NCBI RefSeq assembly: GCF_005765165.1
Contig: NZ_VCIW01000010.1
Coordinates: forward strand, 1-64,000
Direction of reading: 5' to 3'
Length of the DNA stretch: 64,000 nt
Source of the DNA: Paenibacillus antri
GTDB lineage: Bacteria > Bacillota > Bacilli > Paenibacillales > YIM-B00363
Of the stretch, positions 59,902 through 64,000 are shown one piece after another (position 1 is the first letter of the stretch; each line of letters starts with the position of its first letter). Made by a program: the position numbers and the translations under genes. The notes below the pieces were generated by a model. The model saw only the letters and a program-made list of their open reading frames with translations, was not told the origin of the DNA and made no database searches.

Positions 59902-60110
59902 ACAACCTATACTTACTATGCGGCGCCGTCGTCTTGATCGCGCTGATCGGCTTTCTCGCCACGATGTGGATCGGGGGGTCGAAGGAAAACAAAGAAGGCA
60001 ATCCGCAGTACGATAAAAATTCGGTGCCGAACTGGATTCGACTGTCCGTCATCTATACGGTGACGACGGTCGTCGCGCTCGGCGCGTTGATTTGGTACGT
60101 GCGAAGCTGA
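59898..60110 (+). CDS. Small two-helix membrane protein
   Basis: Seventy residues with two membrane segments (YLLCGAVVLIALIGFLATMW; LSVIYTVTTVVALGALIWYV) joined by a polar loop. ATGA overlap with the FMN reductase gene. Family not recognised; a role as membrane partner of that reductase is a guess. Confidence 0.75.
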   Translation: MNNLYLLCGAVVLIALIGFLATMWIGGSKENKEGNPQYDKNSVPNWIRLSVIYTVTTVVALGALIWYVRS

Positions 60111-60124
60111 TCGGGCGCCGGCCC

Positions 60125-60153
60125 TTGACAACGGGCCGGCGTCCGGATACGAT
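60125..60153 (+). promoter_or_regulatory. Promoter of the MutS2-paralogue leader
   Basis: TTGACA (60125-60130) and TACGAT (60148-60153) with a 17-bp spacer, placing the start near 60160, about 345 nt before the mutS2-like start codon. Confidence 0.75.
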
Positions 60154-60182
60154 GGGAATATCCTACATAGGGAGAGATTTTG

Positions 60183-60206
60183 ATGTCTGCAGGGGTTCTT
60201 AACTGA
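60183..60206 (+). CDS. Seven-residue leader peptide MSAGVLN
   Basis: ATG TCT GCA GGG GTT CTT AAC TGA, preceded 8 nt upstream by AGGGAG. The last three sense codons and the stop lie in the segment that pairs with 60306-60317. A ribosome translating, stalling or terminating here would melt that pairing. Too short for standard gene finding. Confidence 0.55.
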   Translation: MSAGVLN

Positions 60207-60364
60207 GCAATTGAATAGAGGCGTTACGGGAAGGATTTCGGTACGAAGACTCTGTCGATCCGGCGGAGCCTTGTTTGCGTACGCTCCTTGACACCGTTCC
60301 CTCGATCAGTTAAGAACACGCGGAACGACATCTTACGCCGCCGGCGTACTCCATCGGCCTAAAC

Positions 60365-60392
60365 CCGCGCTGTGTTTCAGCGCGGTTTTTTT
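60365..60392 (+). terminator. First leader terminator
   Basis: CCGCGCTG (60365-60372) pairs perfectly with CAGCGCGG (60378-60385), loop TGTTT, followed by seven T. Confidence 0.9.
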
Positions 60393-60425
60393 ATGGTCCG
60401 GATCGATCGGAGTGCCCTCGTCGAT

Positions 60426-60470
60426 AGGCAAAGCTGCGTCGTGTTTTTTGACGCCGGCTTTGCCTTTTTG
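60426..60470 (+). terminator. Second leader terminator
   Basis: AGGCAAAGC (60426-60434) pairs with GCTTTGCCT (60457-60465), with an inner CGTC/GACG stem, ending in TTTTTGTTTTT. It lies only 40 bp before the mutS2-like start, so transcripts must pass it. Confidence 0.88.
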
Positions 60471-60505
60471 TTTTTCACCATTTTCCCTATGAGGAGCGAT
60501 TACGA

Positions 60506-62431
60506 ATGAACGAACGTACGATGGCGCGATTGGAATATACGCAAGTGGTCGAACGATTGACGGAATACGCGGTTACGTATTTGGGGAAGGCGCTCGCCGA
60601 GAAGCTGCAGCCGATGACGGAGCTCGGAGCGGTGCGGTCGCTGCTGGCGGAGACGGCCGAAGCGAGCGAGCTGCTGAAGCTGGGCGCGAGCGTGCCGCTG
60701 CCGTCCCTTGAAGGGATGGAGACCGTGTTCCAGCTGATCGGTACGGGGTACGTGTTCGCGGAGGCGGATTTCGGCGCCATCCTCACGTTCCTAACTGGCT
60801 GCGGGCAGCTGCGCCGGTACATGGACGGCAAGAAGCAGCAGGCCCCGCGCGTCACGTCGTACGCGAACTCCCTCTACGACTTGGCGGAGGTGCGCCGGGA
60901 GATCGACCGCTGCATCCGCCACGGTCGGGTGGACGACGCCGCGAGCGGAGAGCTCGCGAAGATCCGCAAGCAGATCCTGATCGCGGAGGATCGGATGAAG
61001 AAGCGGCTCGACGCCCTGATGACGAAGCATAAGAGCATTCTTCAAGAGGCGATCGTCGCGAAGCGCGGCAACCGGTACGTGCTGCCGGTGAAGAAGGAGC
61101 ACCGCCGGCTCGTGCAGGGCGCGGTGCTCGACGAGTCCGCGAGCGGGCAGACGGTGTACATCGAGCCCGCGGAGCTGGCGGCGCTGCAATACGAGCTCGG
61201 CGACCTGCGGGCGGAGGAAGCTCGCGAGGAGACGAAGGTGCTCGCGTTGCTGACCGGCCTCGTCGAGGATCATGAGACGGAGCTGCGGCTGAACGCCGAG
61301 ACGGTCGGCGCGTACGACTTCCTGTTCGCGAAGGCGAAGTACGCCCGGGCGATCGACGGCGTCTGGGTCGAGGCGAACGACGCCGGCGTCGTCGACGTCC
61401 GCGGCGCGCGCCATCCGCTGCTCGGCGGCGGCATGGTGCCGCTCGACTTCTCGATCGGGCAGACGTACCGAGCCTTGATCATTACAGGACCGAATACGGG
61501 AGGCAAGACGGTCGCGCTGAAGACGATCGGGCTGCTGACGCTGATGGTCCAGTCCGGATTGCTCGTCCCGGTCGCGCCGGGCAGCGCGTTCGCGGTGTTC
61601 CGCCGCTTCTCGGCCGACATCGGCGACGGGCAGTCGCTCGAGCAATCGCTCAGCACGTTCTCCGCGCATGTGAAGATGCTCGTCGAGACGCTGCGAACGG
61701 CGAACGGCTCTACGCTCGTGCTCATCGACGAGATGGCGTCCGGCACCGACCCCGGCGAAGGCGTCGGCCTCTCCATCGCGGTGCTCGAGGAGCTGTACCG
61801 CAAGGGGGCGACGGTCGTAGCGACGACGCATTTCAACGAAATCAAGCGGTTCGCGGCGGCCGCGCCGGGCTTCGAGAACGCGCGCATGGAGTTCGATACC
61901 GAGACGCTGGAGCCGCTGTACCGGCTCCGCATCGGCGAAGCGGGACACAGCTACGCGTTCGCGATCGCGAGCAAGCTCGGCATGCCGGCGCAGGTGCTCG
62001 TCCGCTCGCGGGAGCTGACGGAAGGCGCTCGCCGTCGCGGCGAGGACGGGTCCGCCGCCTTCGAGGGCGCGATCGACCTGCCGGCGTTCGTGCCGGGCAA
62101 GGCGGCGGAGCCGTTGCCTCGTCCCGCCGCTTCCGACGAGACGGAAGCGGAGTTCGACGTCGGCGACTGCGTCTACATTCCGTCGCTGGACAAATACGGC
62201 ATCGTCTATGCGGCGGCGGACAAGGTCGGGGACGTCGGCGTCCTGGTGCAGAAGGAGAGGCTGAAGCTGAACCGCAAGCGGCTTAAGCTGCACATCTCGA
62301 AGACGGAGCTGTACCCGGATGATTACGACTTCGATATCGTGTTCGACACGAAGGAGAATCGGAAGAAGAAGAAGCTCATGAGCAAGCGCCACGTCGAGGG
62401 GCTGACGATCGTCCGTCCGGATCCCCAATGA
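60506..62431 (+). CDS. MutS2-family ATPase lacking the Smr domain
   Basis: A 641-residue MutS2 paralogue; full MutS2 is near 780. Present: the N-terminal core and helical arm (KQILIAEDRMKKRLDALMTK, SASGQTVYIEPAELAAL), the ATPase with Walker A GPNTGGKTVALK and Walker B LIDEMASGTDPGEG, and a C-terminal KOW-like part (DVGDCVYIPSLDKYGIV). The Smr nuclease domain is absent: the protein ends soon after with basic KENRKKKKLMSKRH. B. subtilis MutS2 has been reported to act on collided ribosomes; an Smr-less form could split without cutting mRNA. GAGGAG precedes the ATG by 9 nt. Confidence 0.88.
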   Translation: MNERTMARLEYTQVVERLTEYAVTYLGKALAEKLQPMTELGAVRSLLAETAEASELLKLGASVPLPSLEGMETVFQLIGTGYVFAEADFGAILTFLTGCGQLRRYMDGKKQQAPRVTSYANSLYDLAEVRREIDRCIRHGRVDDAASGELAKIRKQILIAEDRMKKRLDALMTKHKSILQEAIVAKRGNRYVLPVKKEHRRLVQGAVLDESASGQTVYIEPAELAALQYELGDLRAEEAREETKVLALLTGLVEDHETELRLNAETVGAYDFLFAKAKYARAIDGVWVEANDAGVVDVRGARHPLLGGGMVPLDFSIGQTYRALIITGPNTGGKTVALKTIGLLTLMVQSGLLVPVAPGSAFAVFRRFSADIGDGQSLEQSLSTFSAHVKMLVETLRTANGSTLVLIDEMASGTDPGEGVGLSIAVLEELYRKGATVVATTHFNEIKRFAAAAPGFENARMEFDTETLEPLYRLRIGEAGHSYAFAIASKLGMPAQVLVRSRELTEGARRRGEDGSAAFEGAIDLPAFVPGKAAEPLPRPAASDETEAEFDVGDCVYIPSLDKYGIVYAAADKVGDVGVLVQKERLKLNRKRLKLHISKTELYPDDYDFDIVFDTKENRKKKKLMSKRHVEGLTIVRPDPQ

Positions 62432-62485
62432 AATATGCTCTTGGACCGCAGGTGTGATAAAATCTTGAATTGGTGATTGAAACTT

Positions 62486-63130
62486 ATGGCAAACTCGAAG
62501 TGGTACGTCGTATGGGTCGGGAAAACGCCCGGCGTCTATACGTCATGGAACGACTGCAAGGCGCAGGTGGACGGCGTGCCCGGCGCGAAGTACAAATCCT
62601 ATCCGACCCGCGCGGAAGCGGAGAAGGCGTACGAGCAAGGCTTCCGCAAGTCGTTCGCGGCCGCGGGCGTCAAGGCGGCCGGCGCTTCCGCCGGCAAGGG
62701 CGGAGCGAAAGCCCCCGCGGGCGATTACGACCGGAACAGCATCTGCGTCGACGCGGCAAGCAGCGGAAATCCCGGCATCGTGGAGTACCAGGGCGTCGAT
62801 ACGGCGACGGGCGAGCGGCTGTTCCATCAGGGCCCGATCCCGAAAGGGACGAATAACTTGGGCGAGTACCTCGCGATCGTGCACGGCCTCGCCTATTTGA
62901 AGCAGCAAGGCAGCGACAAGACGATCTACAGCGACTCCCAGACGGCGATGAAGTGGGTGCGCGACAAGAAGCCCGCGACGACGCTGGTCCGGGACGCCTC
63001 GACCGAGGACATCTGGCGCCGGGTCGACCGGGCGACGGCATGGCTGCAGTCGAATTCGTATTCCAACAAGATCGTGAAGTGGAATACGGAGGCATGGGGG
63101 GAAGTAAAAGCGGATTTCGGGAGAAAATGA
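62486..63130 (+). CDS. rnhA: Ribonuclease H with N-terminal viroplasmin domain
   Basis: A 214-residue RNase HI-type enzyme. Residues 1-50 are a viroplasmin/RHBD domain binding RNA-DNA hybrids (KWYVVWVGKTPGVYTSWNDC, KSYPTRAEAEKAY). A basic linker leads to the catalytic domain with Asp in CVDAASSGNPG, Glu in NLGEYLAIVHGL, Asp in YSDSQTAMKWV and the final Asp in VKADFGRK. ATG 62486 is used over the in-frame TTG 62477; the ribosome site is weak. Confidence 0.93.
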   Translation: MANSKWYVVWVGKTPGVYTSWNDCKAQVDGVPGAKYKSYPTRAEAEKAYEQGFRKSFAAAGVKAAGASAGKGGAKAPAGDYDRNSICVDAASSGNPGIVEYQGVDTATGERLFHQGPIPKGTNNLGEYLAIVHGLAYLKQQGSDKTIYSDSQTAMKWVRDKKPATTLVRDASTEDIWRRVDRATAWLQSNSYSNKIVKWNTEAWGEVKADFGRK

Positions 63131-63158
63131 GAATAGAGAAGCGGAGGGAGAACCGCAC

Positions 63159-63974
63159 GTGGAAAATATGGAGAGCAAACGATACCGCTTGATCGCGATC
63201 GACGTCGACGATACGCTCTTGACGGACGATCTCGTCGTGACGGAGGGGACGAAGCGGGCGCTGGCGACCGCAGTCGCGCAAGGCTGCGTCGTGACGCTGG
63301 CGACGGGGCGCATGTTTCCGTCGGCTGCGAAAATCGCGGCGCCGCTCGACCTGAACGTGCCGATCATTACGTACCAAGGCGCGTTGATCAAAAACCTGCT
63401 CGACGGCGAGGTGCTGTACGAGCGGCCCGTTCCGGAGGACGCCGCGCTCGAGGTCGTCGCGTTCGCGGAAGAGAAAGGGCTGCATATCCAAGCCTACGAG
63501 GACGACCGGTTGATCGCGAGGGAAGATAACGACAAGGCGAGGGCGTACTCGGCCTTGACGAATGTGCCGTACGAGGTGCAGGCCAACTTCCGGAGCATCG
63601 CGAAGCGCGGCACGGCGAAGCTGCTCATGATCGACGAGCCGGCGACTCTGGATGCGCTTATTCCCGAGCTGCGCGAGCGGCTGGGCGGACGCGCGCACGT
63701 CACGAAGTCGAAGCCGCATTATTTGGAAGTCGTGCATCCCGAAGCGACGAAGGGCCATGCGCTGCTTCATCTGGCTGCGCATTACGGCATCCCGCAGGAG
63801 GAGACGATCGCGGTCGGCGATTCGTGGAACGATCATGAGATGATCGAGGCGGCGGGACTCGGCGTCGCGATGGACAACGCCGTGGATTCGCTGAAGGCCG
63901 TCGCGAACTACGTGACGGCGAGCAACAACGACGAAGGGGTTCGCAAGGTCGTCGAGAAGTTCATTCTACGATAA
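63159..63974 (+). CDS. Cof-type HAD-IIB phosphatase
   Basis: A 271-residue HAD hydrolase: motif I IAIDVDDTLLTDD (nucleophile and acid Asp), motif II LATGR, the IIB cap domain, Lys in KSKPHYLEVVHPEATKG, and motif IV GDSWNDHEMIEAAG. These enzymes dephosphorylate sugar phosphates, FMN or PLP. Start is GTG 63159 with GGAGGGAG 8 nt upstream. Confidence 0.92.
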   Translation: MENMESKRYRLIAIDVDDTLLTDDLVVTEGTKRALATAVAQGCVVTLATGRMFPSAAKIAAPLDLNVPIITYQGALIKNLLDGEVLYERPVPEDAALEVVAFAEEKGLHIQAYEDDRLIAREDNDKARAYSALTNVPYEVQANFRSIAKRGTAKLLMIDEPATLDALIPELRERLGGRAHVTKSKPHYLEVVHPEATKGHALLHLAAHYGIPQEETIAVGDSWNDHEMIEAAGLGVAMDNAVDSLKAVANYVTASNNDEGVRKVVEKFILR

Positions 63975-63987
63975 GGTCGGTGTCGAT

Positions 63988-64000
63988 ATGGCAATCGGGA
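63988..64000 (+). CDS. Possible start of the next gene (partial)
   Basis: ATG GCA ATC GGG A at the window end, 13 bp after the HAD gene stop, with AAGGTCGG upstream. Four codons are visible; no identification is possible. Confidence 0.4.

Larger units (their letters stand above)
60160..60475 (+). promoter_or_regulatory. Attenuator-like leader of the MutS2 paralogue
   Basis: Predicted RNA of about 345 nt before the mutS2-like gene. It holds a seven-codon leader ORF (60183-60206), whose end GTTCTTAACTGA (60195-60206) is perfectly complementary to TCAGTTAAGAAC (60306-60317). A small ACGCC/GGCGT hairpin follows, then terminator one (60365-60392) and terminator two (60426-60470). CGCGG at 60319-60323, directly after the pairing segment, could pair with the 5' arm of terminator one, giving a possible antiterminator. 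The layout suggests that translation of the leader ORF decides whether transcription reads through. A stand-alone sRNA is the alternative. Confidence 0.65.

Noticed and set aside
60160-60394. 6S RNA, SRP RNA or T-box leader
   Set aside because: No SRP tetraloop region, no T-box AGGGTGG-type sequence and no 6S bulge layout were recognised; a leader ORF with terminators fits better.

Overview
The window is a GC-rich (roughly 65% by eye) low-GC-phylum-style Firmicute chromosome segment. Strong AGGAGG ribosome sites, frequent GTG/TTG starts, ATGA/GTGA/TTGA gene overlaps, Rho-independent terminators, AraC/MocR/TetR/TipAL-type regulators and Bacillus-type operons (yknWXYZ, ecsC, nirBD-nasC) point to Paenibacillaceae (Paenibacillus or Cohnella-like). 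I saw no rRNA, tRNA, CRISPR, IS transposase or prophage gene. About 60 genes are supported.

Layout. 1-0.5 kb: the start of a leftward gene and an array of eight 51/52-bp hairpin repeats. 0.5-4.2 kb: histidine kinase/response regulator pair, DUF6220 membrane protein, AraC regulator. 4.3-8.2 kb: a heterodimeric BmrCD-type ABC exporter. 8.5-12.5 kb: ABC importer/exporter pair, Nudix hydrolase, EcsC. 12.7-17.9 kb: small membrane protein, NlpC/P60 hydrolase, DUF1232, a PNPOx-like flavoprotein divergent from a MocR regulator, a lipoprotein and an exported protein. 18.0-20.5 kb: an operon of an Asp-box beta-propeller, a ubiquitin-like MoaD/ThiS protein and an E1-like ThiF enzyme. 20.5-29.1 kb: MFS and AEC carriers, yknWXYZ, a methyltransferase, DUF1835 and ppnP. 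29.2-30.1 kb: mosaic repeats. 30.2-38.7 kb: nitrate assimilation (TrpD2 paralogue, ANTAR RNA-binding regulator, a two-hairpin leader with terminator, transporter, nirB, nirD, nasC, small ORF). 38.7-44.6 kb: two related TetR circuits (fabF-like; DUF2306), TipAL-type MerR, DUF218, CPBP protease. 44.6-48.9 kb: an unlisted 53-codon gene coupled to a DEDDh exonuclease, neopullulanase-type amylase, KDPG aldolase, beta/gamma-crystallin. 49-54.4 kb: ABC-2 transporter, LysE exporter, ECF-like sigma factor, ClpP. 54.4-60.1 kb: repeats, GH36 alpha-galactosidase, CNNM/CorC protein, CBS protein, FMN reductase. 60.1-64 kb: a long attenuator-like leader before a Smr-less MutS2 paralogue, RNase H, HAD phosphatase, and the first codons of another gene.

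How parts work together. The most coherent regulatory unit is nitrate assimilation: a near-consensus promoter is followed by two hairpins with the identical hexaloop AACGAT (A1/G4, the ANTAR signature), then a terminator, then the transport and reduction genes, while the ANTAR protein is encoded divergently next door. A second RNA-level switch precedes the MutS2 paralogue: a seven-codon leader peptide whose last codons and stop can pair perfectly (12 bp) with a segment 100 nt downstream, followed by two tandem terminators. This resembles ribosome-sensing attenuators of antibiotic-resistance genes and, together with the reported ribosome-rescue role of B. subtilis MutS2, is the best candidate for an undescribed system here.

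Two TetR paralogues appear to share an operator of the form GACCGnACGGTC, each controlling itself and a neighbour. Several non-coding stretches contain members of shared repeat families (20.6, 29.2-30.0 and 54.5-54.8 kb).
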